DNA of 64,000 nucleotides, from assembly GCA_028707535.1 (NCBI GenBank), contig JAQWAU010000003.1, positions 1 through 64,000 on the forward strand, read 5' to 3'. A program made the translations under genes and the position numbers. The notes below the pieces were generated by a model. That model made no database searches and had not been told where the DNA came from. It saw nothing but the letters and a program-made list of their open reading frames with translations. Every line of letters begins with the position of its first letter. Position 1 is the first letter of the stretch. Below are positions 45,348 to 53,981 of this stretch, piece by piece. The DNA is from Heliobacteriaceae bacterium. Its GTDB lineage: Bacteria > Bacillota > Desulfitobacteriia > Heliobacteriales > Heliobacteriaceae.

Positions 45348-46064
45348 ATGGACCCGGGGGGGGAACTTTTTTCCCGGACCGCTCTTTTACTCGGGAAGTC
45401 CGGCCTGCAAGTACTGGCTGAGGCCAAAGTGGCGGTTTTCGGTTTAGGCGGGGTCGGCTCTTTTACGGTGGAAGCCTTGGCCCGCTCTGGTGTCGGCCAC
45501 CTGGTCCTGGTTGACCATGATCTAATCAGTCCTTCCAATATTAACCGTCAGGTGCATGCCCTGCATTCAACGGTAGGCCAGGCCAAAGCGGCGGTCATGG
45601 CTGGGCGGGTAAAGGATATCAATCCTCAGGTCAGGGTAACGTCGGTTCAGCGGTTTTACGGGGTTACGGCCGGGGAAGAGATAATCACGCCGGAATTAAG
45701 TTATGTTGTAGATGCAGTAGATACGGTAAAGGGCAAACTGGCGATTATTCTGCAGGCTAAACAAGCCGGGGTGCCGGTCGTTAGTGCTTTAGGGGCCGGA
45801 AACAAGCTTGACCCGACGCGGTTTGAGGTAACCGATATTTACGCCACGGCCGGGGACCCTTTAGCCAGAGTGATGCGGCGAGAATTACGGCGGCGGGGAG
45901 TGGATAATCTAAAAGTGGTCTATTCTGCCGAGCCGCCGGTAAAATTGGGAGCAACCGACGGGACAAAAATTTTAGGTAGTGTGGCCTTTGTACCACCGGT
46001 GGTTGGTTTAATCCTGGCGGCGGTGGTTGTCCGGGATTTGACCGGCCGTTTCCCGGGCAGGTAG
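45348..46064 (+). CDS. tcdA: tRNA threonylcarbamoyladenosine dehydratase TcdA (ThiF/E1 family)
   Basis: ATP-dependent cyclisation of t6A to ct6A in tRNA. 238 residues with the E1-like nucleotide-binding start VAVFGLGGVGSFTVEALARS, DHDLISPSNINRQVHAL and VDAVDTVKGKLAI. Starts one base after the aspS stop. ThiF relatives activate other proteins, but the order aspS-tcdA and the length fit TcdA. Confidence 0.88.
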   Translation: MDPGGELFSRTALLLGKSGLQVLAEAKVAVFGLGGVGSFTVEALARSGVGHLVLVDHDLISPSNINRQVHALHSTVGQAKAAVMAGRVKDINPQVRVTSVQRFYGVTAGEEIITPELSYVVDAVDTVKGKLAIILQAKQAGVPVVSALGAGNKLDPTRFEVTDIYATAGDPLARVMRRELRRRGVDNLKVVYSAEPPVKLGATDGTKILGSVAFVPPVVGLILAAVVVRDLTGRFPGR

Positions 46065-46087
46065 CCGGAAGGCAGAGGAAGCCCTCG

Positions 46088-46116
46088 TTGACACCGGGAA
46101 TCTGTGGCGCTATAAT
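46088..46116 (+). promoter_or_regulatory. Consensus sigma-A promoter of trxA
   Basis: TTGACA at 46088 and TATAAT at 46111 with exactly 17 bases between. This is the best promoter in the window. The leader is about 75 bases. Confidence 0.9.
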
Positions 46117-46197
46117 GGCGTTGATTATAGTTAATGTATACGGGGTTAACTGGGCGGGGTCTTTGCTATCCGGAGCAAGCAAAAGGGAGATGGGAGT

Positions 46198-46530
46198 ATG
46201 GCGAGCCAAAATGTAATTGAGTTGACTGATGCTAATTTTCGGGGCATGGTGTTGGAAGCGGAAAAACCAGTGGTGGTCGATTTTTGGGCTGATTGGTGTG
46301 GGCCTTGTAAGATGATCGGGCCGGTGATTGAGGAACTTGCTAATGATTATGTAGACAAAGCTTTGGTTTGCAAGTTGAATGTGGATGAAAATCGGCAGAT
46401 TTCCTCTGAGTATGGCATTATGTCCATTCCTACCATCGCAGTCTTCAAAAGTGGCCAAGTTGTTGAGCAAGTCATCGGTTATAAAATGAAGCCGGAACTG
46501 GCGAAGTTGTTGGACAAACATCTGGAATAA
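46198..46530 (+). CDS. trxA: Thioredoxin
   Basis: A 110-residue thioredoxin with active site FWADWCGPCKMIGP, the cis-proline IMSIPTIAVFKSG and normal length. Reduces protein disulfides with thioredoxin reductase, which is not in the window. Monocistronic: consensus promoter before it and a terminator after it. Ribosome site GGGAGATGGGAG. Confidence 0.96.
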   Translation: MASQNVIELTDANFRGMVLEAEKPVVVDFWADWCGPCKMIGPVIEELANDYVDKALVCKLNVDENRQISSEYGIMSIPTIAVFKSGQVVEQVIGYKMKPELAKLLDKHLE

Positions 46531-46556
46531 CGGATTTTTATTGTCTTATAGTCTTT

Positions 46557-46585
46557 AGCCGGGAGAATCCCGGCTTTTATTTTTT
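46557..46585 (+). terminator. Terminator after trxA
   Basis: AGCCGGGA pairs with TCCCGGCT around GAA, followed by TTTATTTTTT. Confidence 0.9.
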
Positions 46586-46597
46586 GGAGGGATATGG

Positions 46598-47926
46598 GTG
46601 GATCTGTTTTCCTTGGCAGCAGAAGGCCGGCGTCAAAAACAGTGGCCTTTAGCGGCCCGGATGCGGCCGCAAAACCTGGAAGAACTACTGGGGCAAGAGG
46701 CGATTTTAGGTCCGGGCCGGTTGTTACGCCGGGCGATAGAAACCGACCAGTTGGGCAGCTTGATTTTTTGGGGGCCGCCCGGAACAGGAAAAACAACCAT
46801 TGCGGCGATAATTGCCGGCACCACCCAAAGTCAGTTCGAACGTTTAAACGCCGTTACGGCCGGTGTTGGGGATCTGCGCCGGATTGTACAGGAAAGTGAA
46901 GACCGTTTGAATCATTATGACCAAAAAACGATCTTATTTATCGACGAGATTCACCGGTTTAATAAAGCCCAGCAGGATGCCCTTTTACCGGCGGTGGAGG
47001 AAGGAACTCTGGTGTTGATCGGGGCGACAACGGAGAATCCTTACTTTAGGGTTAATGCCGCTTTGCTATCCCGGAGCCGCATTTTCCGGTTGGAACCGTT
47101 GACCGAAGCCCAGGTCGGGGTGATGATTGACCGGGCTTTAGCCGATCCGGAACGGGGACTGGGCCGGTATAAGGTGAACCTTACTTCCGAAGCACGTTCC
47201 CATTTGGTTCGGGTAGCCGGTGGGGATGTGCGCCGGGCCTTGAATGCTCTGGAACTGGCCGTGCTGTCCACCCCTCCCGGCCCGGACGGCATCCGGCAAA
47301 TCACGGCGGCGGTGGCGGCAGAATCGGTTCAACGGCCGGTGCTCAGTTACGATCAGGATGGGGATGCCCATTACGATACCATTTCCGCTTTCATTAAGAG
47401 CATGCGTGGTTCCGACCCGGATGCCGCTTTGTACTGGTTGGCCCGGATGTTGCAAGCCGGTGAGGACCCCCTTTTCGTGGCCAGGCGGATTGTGATTTGC
47501 GCGGCCGAGGATGTGGGAATGGCTGATCCCCGGGCGTTAACCGTAGCGGTTTCGGCTTTTCAAGCGGTCCGGTTTGTCGGTCTGCCCGAAGGGCGGATCC
47601 CTTTGGCCCAGGCAGCGGTATATGTGGCTACGGCGCCGAAATCCAATGCCAGTTATCTGGGTATTGAACAGGCTTGGGAAGATGCGGCAAATATTGTTGT
47701 CAGCGGGGTACCCCCGCATTTACGGGACAGTTCCTACCGGGGAGCCCGCCAACTCGGGCATGGTAAAGGCTATCTTTATGCCCATGATTTTCCCGGTGGT
47801 TATGTCCCGCAACAATACCTGCCGCCGGAATTGGCCGGGGTAAAGTACTATAAACCGACTGACCGGGGTTACGAACAGGAGGTAAAAGACCGGCTGGCGG
47901 CGCTGACGGAAAAAAATAAGGAATAA
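46598..47926 (+). CDS. rarA: Replication-associated recombination protein A (RarA/MgsA)
   Basis: AAA+ ATPase at stalled replication forks. 442 residues: Walker A LIFWGPPGTGKTTIAAIIA, Walker B FIDEIHRFNKAQQDALLP, sensor IGATTENPYF, and the C-terminal tetramerisation part (GYLYAHDFPGGYVPQQYLP). GTG start after TGGAGGGAT. Confidence 0.95.
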   Translation: MDLFSLAAEGRRQKQWPLAARMRPQNLEELLGQEAILGPGRLLRRAIETDQLGSLIFWGPPGTGKTTIAAIIAGTTQSQFERLNAVTAGVGDLRRIVQESEDRLNHYDQKTILFIDEIHRFNKAQQDALLPAVEEGTLVLIGATTENPYFRVNAALLSRSRIFRLEPLTEAQVGVMIDRALADPERGLGRYKVNLTSEARSHLVRVAGGDVRRALNALELAVLSTPPGPDGIRQITAAVAAESVQRPVLSYDQDGDAHYDTISAFIKSMRGSDPDAALYWLARMLQAGEDPLFVARRIVICAAEDVGMADPRALTVAVSAFQAVRFVGLPEGRIPLAQAAVYVATAPKSNASYLGIEQAWEDAANIVVSGVPPHLRDSSYRGARQLGHGKGYLYAHDFPGGYVPQQYLPPELAGVKYYKPTDRGYEQEVKDRLAALTEKNKE

Positions 47927-47941
47927 TCCGGAGGAAAAAGC

Positions 47942-47971
47942 TTGACAAAAAAGAATTTATCTTTTTATTAT
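47942..47971 (+). promoter_or_regulatory. Promoter of the padR-type gene
   Basis: TTGACA at 47942 and TATTAT at 47966 with 18 bases between. The palindromic operator at 47973-47991 begins two bases after the -10 box, so a bound repressor would block the start site. Confidence 0.75.
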
Positions 47972-47972
47972 A

Positions 47973-47991
47973 TATGTGTAACTTACACATA
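47973..47991. promoter_or_regulatory. Palindromic operator ahead of padR
   Basis: TATGTGTAA-C-TTACACATA is a perfect 9-1-9 inverted repeat over the likely transcription start. A near-copy at 48469-48483 precedes the next operon, which suggests autoregulation by the PadR protein and control of the downstream genes. Confidence 0.75.
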
Positions 47992-48005
47992 TGGGGGTTG
48001 ATGAG

Positions 48006-48425
48006 ATGCCACGGGGAAAATGCTGTAACCGGGGAAACCGGCCCTGTTCCTGCGAAATGGGGAATTTGTACCGGTTTACTGAGCCCATCGTGTTGGCTTG
48101 CCTGGCCCGGTTGGGCATTTCGCACGGCTATCAGATTGCCCAGGCGGCGGAAAGCTTGGCGGTTACCCATGCCGGTTTGGATGTCCCGGCGGTTTACCGG
48201 GTACTCCGACGGTTGGAGAATAACGGGTATGTTCAGTCGACCTGGGATACTAGCCGCTCCGGACCGGCCCGCCGGGAATATGTCGTTACCTCCGCCGGTT
48301 TGGAACATTTAGACGAGTGGACGGTGGTCCTTGGTGATTACCTGGCGTCGTTAAACGGTGTTTTGGCGGAGTGCCGGCAAGTCTTGCAGGGACGCCTGTG
48401 CCCGGAGGAAACGGAAAACCGTTAG
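48006..48425 (+). CDS. PadR family regulator with cysteine-rich N-terminus
   Basis: A 139-residue winged-helix regulator: EPIVLACLARLGISHGYQIA, DVPAVYRVLRRLENNGYV, GPARREYVVTSAGLEHLDEW are PadR features. Before the domain lies MPRGKCCNRGNRPCSCEMG with four cysteines, unusual for PadR and possibly a metal or iron-sulfur sensor. The ATG at 48006 follows GGGGG; an ATG at 47991 would start inside the operator. It precedes an operon of NifX-like and iron-sulfur ATPase genes with a matching operator, so it is their likely regulator. Confidence 0.85.
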   Translation: MPRGKCCNRGNRPCSCEMGNLYRFTEPIVLACLARLGISHGYQIAQAAESLAVTHAGLDVPAVYRVLRRLENNGYVQSTWDTSRSGPARREYVVTSAGLEHLDEWTVVLGDYLASLNGVLAECRQVLQGRLCPEETENR

Positions 48426-48468
48426 GTTTTTTGCCTTAACTTGGTCAGAGGGCTAAATTTCCCCGTAT

Positions 48469-48483
48469 AGTGCAAGTTACACT
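48469..48483. promoter_or_regulatory. Second PadR-type operator
   Basis: AGTGCAA-G-TTACACT is an imperfect palindrome with one mismatch, and is nearly the same as the operator at 47973-47991 (shared GTGYAA-N-TTACAC). It lies 35 bases before the DUF5320 start. Confidence 0.65.
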
Positions 48484-48517
48484 TATGGGTATCCTTATAA
48501 AAAAGGAGGAGTCGCTT

Positions 48518-48739
48518 ATGCCGCGTTTTGACGGTACAGGACCCCAGGGTGAAGGAAAAATGACCGGTCGGGGCCGGGGCCTTTGCCGGCAACTGGTTGA
48601 TGGGGTCAAGTCAATGGTAGGTTCCGGCCTGGGTCAGGGGGGCCGTCCCCGGGGCGGCGGCCGGGGCCGGTGTTTTGGCGGCCGCGGCCAACAATTTAAC
48701 CCCGGCCGGCCGGTTGGACCACAAAAGCCGGAAGGTTGA
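48518..48739 (+). CDS. DUF5320 glycine/arginine-rich small protein
   Basis: A 73-residue protein beginning MPRFDGTGPQGEGKMTGRGR, the DUF5320 signature, then GLCRQL and a low-complexity glycine-arginine tail (GGRPRGGGRGRCFGGRG). Function unknown; in anaerobes it is regularly encoded with NifX-like and Mrp/NBP35 ATPases. ATG after AAAAAGGAGGAG. Confidence 0.85.
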   Translation: MPRFDGTGPQGEGKMTGRGRGLCRQLVDGVKSMVGSGLGQGGRPRGGGRGRCFGGRGQQFNPGRPVGPQKPEG

Positions 48740-48759
48740 GCAAACCAAGGAGGAGTTAC

Positions 48760-49092
48760 ATGCACATCGCTGTTACAGCTACCGGGCAGTCCTTGGACAG
48801 CCCGGTAGACGAACGCTTCGGCCGGGCCCGGTATATTTTAATTGTCGACCCGGAAAGCGGGTTGGTTGAAGCTGTTGATAACCAGGCTAATGTAAATGCG
48901 GCGCAAGGGGCAGGCCTGAATGCTGCCCAGATTGTCGTGGAATGGCAAGCGGAGTGGGTACTGACCGGCCGGGTCGGGCCAAAAGCCTTTGCCGTGTTAA
49001 AAGAGGCGGGGATTAAAATCGGTTTAGAGGCTGGTGGTCTGGTCCGGGAAACGGTGGAACGGTTCCAAGCCGGTGAGTTTAAAGCAAGTTAA
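48760..49092 (+). CDS. NifX/NifB-family dinitrogenase iron-molybdenum cofactor biosynthesis-like protein
   Basis: A 110-residue single-domain protein of the NifX/NafY/VnfX fold, which in diazotrophs binds the FeMo-cofactor precursor. Motifs HIAVTATGQSLDSPVDERFG, ARYILIVDPESG and GRVGPKAFAVLKEAGIKI are typical. No nitrogenase genes are in the window, and such stand-alone clusters are widespread in anaerobes with unknown cargo. ATG after AAGGAGGAG; the gene starts 20 bases after DUF5320. Confidence 0.9.
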   Translation: MHIAVTATGQSLDSPVDERFGRARYILIVDPESGLVEAVDNQANVNAAQGAGLNAAQIVVEWQAEWVLTGRVGPKAFAVLKEAGIKIGLEAGGLVRETVERFQAGEFKAS

Positions 49093-49110
49093 TACTGAGG
49101 AAGGGGTTGA

Positions 49111-49503
49111 ATGTTGATGACGAAAACGGAACAAAAGCAGTTCCGGCTGGCGATCCCCTCGATGGTGCCGGGGGGGCCGGAGGCGGCCCGTTCCGGTCAT
49201 TTTGGCCGGTGTGAATGCTTTACTTTGGTAGACTTTTGTGCCGGTAAGCCGGTAAAAATTGAAATATTGGGAAATCCGCCGCATGTTGACGGGGGCTGTC
49301 TGGTGCCGGTTAACCTGCTGGCGGCCAACAAAGTCAACGCGATTGCGGTTGACGGGATCGGGATGCGGCCTTTGTTGGGATTCCGGAGTGTCGGGATTGA
49401 GGTTTATGCCGGTACCGGGGCCAAGGTTGGTGCGGTAATTGAAGCGTATGCCAAGGGAGAATTGGCCGTTCTCGGCGAAGACGCCGTCTGTGGGGCGCAT
49501 TAG
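49111..49503 (+). CDS. NifX/NifB-family protein, second copy
   Basis: A 130-residue protein of the same fold as the preceding one, more diverged: RLAIPSMVPGGPEAARSGHF, GRCECFTLVDF, GGCLVPVNLLAANKVNAIAV, GMRPLLGFRSVGIEV. It has cysteines in the GRCEC and DGGC segments that the first copy lacks, which might bind a cluster. ATG after AAGGGG. Confidence 0.88.
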   Translation: MLMTKTEQKQFRLAIPSMVPGGPEAARSGHFGRCECFTLVDFCAGKPVKIEILGNPPHVDGGCLVPVNLLAANKVNAIAVDGIGMRPLLGFRSVGIEVYAGTGAKVGAVIEAYAKGELAVLGEDAVCGAH

Positions 49504-49513
49504 GAGGAGAAAC

Positions 49514-50416
49514 ATGCTCCAGGGGACCATCGCCATTGCTTCCGGCAAAGGGGGTACCGGAAAAACTACCCTCGCCGTAAACCTCGCTGTTGCTTGTGAA
49601 GAACCGGTTTCCCTGCTGGACTGCGATGTAGAAGCACCTAATGCGCATTTGTTTTTACGGCCGGTCTGGGAAAAAACCGTACCGGCAACGGTGCCTGTTC
49701 CGGTCTTTGACCCGGAAAAATGTACCGGCTGCGGCAAATGCCGGGTTCATTGCCGGTTCAATGCCGTTGTGCTCCTGAACAAACGGCCGGAGGTTTACCC
49801 GGAATTATGCCACTCCTGCGGGGCATGTTTGCAGGCTTGTCCCCATGCTGCCATCAAGGAAGTACCCCGGGAAACCGGGGTAGTCGCCATAGGTTATTCC
49901 GGCAAGGTCCGGGTAGTTCAGGGAAAGCTTAACGTCGGTGAAGCGCAGAGTCCTCCGGTGATCGAAGCAGTGCGCCAACAGGCGGGAAAAGAAAAACTGA
50001 CTTTGATTGATGCCCCGCCGGGAACCTCTTGTCCGGTAATGGCTGCGGTCAGGGGGGTAGATTACCTGGTGCTGGTTACCGAACCGACACCTTTCGGACT
50101 TAACGATTTGCAGCTGGCGGTGGAAATGGCGGCGGCGTTACAGATCCCTTGCGGGGTATTGATTAACCGGGCCGGTTTGGGGGATTCACCAGTACGGCAG
50201 TTCTGCCGGGCCCAAGGGTTACCGGTGCTGGGGGAGATCAAATACGATCCCCGGGTGGCCGCCATCTATTCAATTGGGGAACTGCCGGTCCGGACTTTAC
50301 CGGAGTTCCGGACCCAGCTCGCCGCGTTCTTGACCCGGTTAGCCAAGGAGGTGACCCTGTGCAGCAGATTGCCGTCGTTTCCGGAAAAGGGGGAACAGGC
50401 AAGACTTCGTTGGTAG
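49514..50416 (+). CDS. Iron-sulfur P-loop ATPase (Mrp/MinD type with inserted ferredoxin domain), copy 1
   Basis: A 300-residue ATPase with deviant Walker A ASGKGGTGKTTLAVNLA, CDVEAPNAHLF, and an inserted 2[4Fe-4S] ferredoxin domain (CTGCGKCRVHC, CHSCGACLQAC at residues about 74-115), then IDAPPGTSCPV. These ATPases are thought to carry or transfer iron-sulfur clusters. The last 58 bases overlap copy 2 in another frame, adding a tail (CSRLPSFPEKGEQARLRW) not seen in the family core. Start ATG after AGGAGGAG. Confidence 0.9.
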   Translation: MLQGTIAIASGKGGTGKTTLAVNLAVACEEPVSLLDCDVEAPNAHLFLRPVWEKTVPATVPVPVFDPEKCTGCGKCRVHCRFNAVVLLNKRPEVYPELCHSCGACLQACPHAAIKEVPRETGVVAIGYSGKVRVVQGKLNVGEAQSPPVIEAVRQQAGKEKLTLIDAPPGTSCPVMAAVRGVDYLVLVTEPTPFGLNDLQLAVEMAAALQIPCGVLINRAGLGDSPVRQFCRAQGLPVLGEIKYDPRVAAIYSIGELPVRTLPEFRTQLAAFLTRLAKEVTLCSRLPSFPEKGEQARLRW

Positions 50417-51243
50417 CCGCTTTTGCCGGTATTGCCGGATCAAGTGTAATCGCGGATTGCGATGTGGATGCGGCAAATTTACACCTGGTCCTTAGGCCTA
50501 CCAGGGAACGGGTTACACCGGAGCCTTTTACCAGCGGATTTTTAGCGGTTTTAGCTGAAGCCCGGTGTACCGGTTGCGGCCGGTGTGGGCCGGTGTGCCG
50601 GTTTGCGGCTGTTTTACCGGGGGATGGCGGGAAACCGGCCATTGACAGCCTGGCGTGTGAAGGGTGTGGTGCTTGTGGGGATGTTTGTCCGGAACAGGCT
50701 TTGGCCCTTACGGAAAAACAGGCCGGAATGTTGTTTGTCTCTGAGACCAAGTTTGGAACTCTGGTGCGGGGAAAACTAGGAATTGCCCAAGCCAGCAGTG
50801 GTAAGCTGGTAAACTTGGTTCGCTCGCGGGCTATGGAAGTTGCGGTTCAGGACCGGCGGGAAATCATCTTGATTGACGGCGCTCCCGGAATTGGCTGTCC
50901 GGTAATCGCGACTCTCTCCGGGGTGGATGCCGCTGTGGTGGTATCGGAACCTACGGTTTCCGGGCACCATGATTTAGAGCGGATTTTGGCCTTGTGCCGC
51001 CATTTTGGCCGGCAGGCTTTTGTGGTGATTAACAAGTGGAATATCAACCAGGAAATGGCCCAAGAAATGGAGCAGGTTGCTGTGGCCCAAGGGGCAAAGC
51101 TGCTCGGCCGGATTGAATTTGACCCGCTGTTTGCGCAAGCTGTCGCTGCCGGGAAAACTATTTTGGAACAGGATGCCGATAGTATTCCGGCCCGGCAAGT
51201 GAACCAGATCTGGGAAAAATTAACCGCCGGCTTAAAAAAATAA
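50359..51243 (+). CDS. Iron-sulfur P-loop ATPase with inserted ferredoxin domain, copy 2
   Basis: A 294-residue paralogue of copy 1: VVSGKGGTGKTSLVAAFA, DCDVDAANLHL, ferredoxin motifs CTGCGRCGPVC and CEGCGACGDVC, then IDGAPGIGCPV and EPTVSGHHDLERIL. GTG start with AAGGAGGTGA upstream, located inside the end of copy 1. The pair probably forms a heterodimer, as is common for these adjacent genes. Confidence 0.9.
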   Translation: MQQIAVVSGKGGTGKTSLVAAFAGIAGSSVIADCDVDAANLHLVLRPTRERVTPEPFTSGFLAVLAEARCTGCGRCGPVCRFAAVLPGDGGKPAIDSLACEGCGACGDVCPEQALALTEKQAGMLFVSETKFGTLVRGKLGIAQASSGKLVNLVRSRAMEVAVQDRREIILIDGAPGIGCPVIATLSGVDAAVVVSEPTVSGHHDLERILALCRHFGRQAFVVINKWNINQEMAQEMEQVAVAQGAKLLGRIEFDPLFAQAVAAGKTILEQDADSIPARQVNQIWEKLTAGLKK

Positions 51244-51258
51244 CACAGGAGCGAATAA

Positions 51259-52110
51259 ATGATGACCGAAAACGAACAAGCCGGGAAACAGGCAAAACCG
51301 GCCGGTGGCCGGCAGGAAAACAGGGGTATCGAGCTGGCCGTTCCTAATGAATTCAGCCGGATTGACCGGGTGGTTGCGGTTATGAGCGGAAAAGGCGGGG
51401 TCGGCAAGTCTTCGGTAACCGCTTTGGCGGCAGTGGAACTCCGGCGCCGGGGGTTAAAGGTGGGGATCTTGGATGGTGACATAACCGGACCAAGTATCCC
51501 CCGGTTGTTTGGTCTGAATAAAGACTCTCTTTCCCTAAAATTCGGGGTTTTGCCGGCAACGACCCAAACCGGGATCCGGTTGATGTCGATTAACCTGGTC
51601 TTAGAACAGGATACCGACCCGGTAATTTGGCGGGGTCCATTGGTCGGCGGTGCGATTAAACAGTTTTTCGAAGAGATCAATTGGGATCATTTGGATGTAC
51701 TGTTGATTGACTTACCGCCAGGTACTGGGGATGCTCCTCTTTCGACTTTGCAATCCTTGCCGGTAGACGGGGTTGTCATTGTCTCTTCTCCCCAGGATGT
51801 GGCGGTACTTGTGGTCAAAAAGGCGATCAAAATGGTCCGCCTTTTGGAGAAACCGATTATCGGCCTGGTAGAAAACATGGCTGGAATCATCTGTCCCCAT
51901 TGCCAACAGCGGATTGATGTCCTGGGGCCTAGTCAAGGTGAAGCCCTGGCGGCGGAAACCGGAGTTCCCTGGTTGGGCAGTCTGCCGCTGGATCCTGCCC
52001 TGGCCGGCACAGCCGGCAGTATTGAGGATTATCATTCTCCGGCCGGTGATGTGGTCGGCCGGCTGGCGGATGTGATCATGGCTGCCGGGGAAGGTGGTCC
52101 GACAAGTTAG
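51259..52110 (+). CDS. mrp: Mrp/NBP35/ApbC family iron-sulfur carrier ATPase
   Basis: A 283-residue carrier of iron-sulfur clusters: Walker A VMSGKGGVGKSSVTALAAVE, GDITGPSIPRLFG, DLPPGTGDAPLST, and the cluster-binding CPHC (residues about 213-216). The N-terminal 30 residues are polar and lack the DUF59 domain found in some Mrp proteins. Last gene of the PadR-controlled cluster; ribosome site AGGAGC. Confidence 0.93.
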   Translation: MMTENEQAGKQAKPAGGRQENRGIELAVPNEFSRIDRVVAVMSGKGGVGKSSVTALAAVELRRRGLKVGILDGDITGPSIPRLFGLNKDSLSLKFGVLPATTQTGIRLMSINLVLEQDTDPVIWRGPLVGGAIKQFFEEINWDHLDVLLIDLPPGTGDAPLSTLQSLPVDGVVIVSSPQDVAVLVVKKAIKMVRLLEKPIIGLVENMAGIICPHCQQRIDVLGPSQGEALAAETGVPWLGSLPLDPALAGTAGSIEDYHSPAGDVVGRLADVIMAAGEGGPTS

Positions 52111-52153
52111 GGGGGAAGCCGGGTTGTATTCATCGGAAGTTTTACGCCGCTTT

Positions 52154-53950
52154 CTATTGCCGACCGGATTGGGGATAGAGAAATTCATCCCGGATCAAGG
52201 GGGTGATCTCCTTTTTTATTTCCTGTAAAGTGGTCAATTCACGGTCCCAGGTGCTTTGGGCCGTTCTTTGCGTGGTCTCGTGATGTTCTTGAATATGGAT
52301 GGCTTGGTGCAGGGCCTCTTGCAGACTTTGACGGAGTGTGTCGGTTCGTCGGCGGAGATCCTTGGCCACAGCCTGCACATTTTCTTTCAATCCTTCCGTT
52401 AAGTCATAACGAACCCGGCCGCAATTCCGGTCCAACAATTCGGTTAGCTTGTTGCGGGCGGTTTTTTGTAGGTACCTTAACATTAGATTCCGGGGGATCA
52501 GGGAGGAACCCGGCAGTTCATTCAGGGACGGGATTAAACCGGCCCCTGTTTCAAAATGAAAATAGAATCTTTTGTTTTCAAGCACTAAATCCGGGATAGG
52601 GATCCGGGTGAAGGGTACTTCGAAAATTTCGGCAGAGATGGTCATCATCCGGGCGTTGATATCCTCAATCCGTTGAAAGAAACGGGTGGAGATCACGGTG
52701 AATTCTTCCTGAATTTTATACCATTCTTCCTTACGCCACTGTTGAAGCCCAGATTGAATCAAATCACAGATGAAAGTGTTTAAATTTTGGGCTAAGTCCC
52801 GGTTTGAAACCTGAGCCTGTTGCTGTTCCCGGACAAACTGTTCAAGGGCTGCCAAAAACTCCGGGAGGACTGCTTTTTGGAAAGCGGCAAGGTCTGTCGA
52901 GATCAAATTGTTTAAGCGGTCTACTTCCCGGTAAAGCAGGTGAAGGTGTTCTTCTCTTTCTTGGGTTAGTTGCTGTAATTCTGCCTGGAAGCGGGTGGTT
53001 TTCTCCTTTAGGCCGGCCAGATCGCTTTCCAGGGCATGCTGTAAGATATTAAGTCCTAGTTCCAGTTCGCTGATTATGCGCCAGGAACGCCGCGCGGCGG
53101 CTTCCAGGATTAGTTTTCCTTTAGTGGTAATCAAGAAATTATTAAGTTCCTGTTCGAAGTGATTAAGACCGCTTTGCGTTATTTTTCGGAAATCCCGGTG
53201 TAGTTTTCCCTGTAGCGCCTGTCGGGCGGCTAAAGGGAATAAAGCGATTTTTTGGCCGGGCAAGGTTTCCTGCAGAAGGTTATGGCTAAATTCAAGGGCC
53301 TCAGCCAGATCTGCCGGATCAACAAGGTCAATTTTATTTAGGATGAAAAAAACCCGATTGACATAGGAGTAGACGTCTTTTAAATAATCCAGCTCAGCCT
53401 TGCTTAGGGGTGCTTCCACAGAAGTAAGGAAAATGGCCGCATCAGCCAAAGGCAGGTAGCTGTAGGCGGTTTTCGTATTATGCGTGTAAGCGGAACCCAC
53501 GCCAGGGGTATCCACCAGGACTACTCCTTGGGCCAAAAAAGGGGAGGGACAAGTTAGGTATACCGCCTGCACCTGTTTTACATTACGGGGGTTGTGGCGT
53601 TCGGTGACGTAAAGAGCGATTTCCTTGATCTCTACCGTGCTTTCGGTATGATCTAAAAAAACCACCCGGGCAGTTGGCTTTCCGCCATGCTGAATTATCG
53701 TAGGGATAGCGGTCAAGGGAACAATGGCTGTTGGTAGCAGGTCACGGCCCAGTAAGGCATTAATCAAAGTGGATTTGCCCCGCTTAAACTCTCCCGCGAT
53801 TACCAGGGTAAAAGATTCTTGCTTTAGACGACGGATATTTTCGGTTAGTAGTTCAGCGGCGAATGAGTTATTTTTTTGAATGGCCAGGGTTTGCAGTTCC
53901 ACCGTTGCGTTAAGGAGCCGATCTCTTCGTGCGGAAAATGAATTTGCCAA
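52154..53950 (-). CDS. Dynamin-like GTPase under a fluoride riboswitch
   Basis: A 598-residue bacterial dynamin: G1 VIAGEFKRGKSTLINALLG, G2 threonines in VPLTAIPTI, G3 VLVDTPGVGSAYTHN, G4 FILNKIDLVD; then coiled-coil segments (LAGLKEKTTRFQAELQQLTQ). Bacterial dynamins remodel or repair membranes. There is no long hydrophobic paddle that I can identify. A TTG at 53950 is favoured: GGGAGGTG lies seven bases before it, whereas the TTG at 53983 has no ribosome site. It is preceded by a promoter, a probable fluoride aptamer and a terminator, an unusual regulator for this family. Confidence 0.88.
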   Translation of the reverse strand: MANSFSARRDRLLNATVELQTLAIQKNNSFAAELLTENIRRLKQESFTLVIAGEFKRGKSTLINALLGRDLLPTAIVPLTAIPTIIQHGGKPTARVVFLDHTESTVEIKEIALYVTERHNPRNVKQVQAVYLTCPSPFLAQGVVLVDTPGVGSAYTHNTKTAYSYLPLADAAIFLTSVEAPLSKAELDYLKDVYSYVNRVFFILNKIDLVDPADLAEALEFSHNLLQETLPGQKIALFPLAARQALQGKLHRDFRKITQSGLNHFEQELNNFLITTKGKLILEAAARRSWRIISELELGLNILQHALESDLAGLKEKTTRFQAELQQLTQEREEHLHLLYREVDRLNNLISTDLAAFQKAVLPEFLAALEQFVREQQQAQVSNRDLAQNLNTFICDLIQSGLQQWRKEEWYKIQEEFTVISTRFFQRIEDINARMMTISAEIFEVPFTRIPIPDLVLENKRFYFHFETGAGLIPSLNELPGSSLIPRNLMLRYLQKTARNKLTELLDRNCGRVRYDLTEGLKENVQAVAKDLRRRTDTLRQSLQEALHQAIHIQEHHETTQRTAQSTWDRELTTLQEIKKEITPLIRDEFLYPQSGRQ

Positions 53951-53981
53951 ATTAAACACCTCCCTGATCCAGCGATTAGAC

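Noticed and set aside
48518-52110. Nitrogen-fixation gene cluster
   Set aside because: The NifX-like proteins are the stand-alone type; no nifHDK, nifE, nifN or nifB is present in the window.
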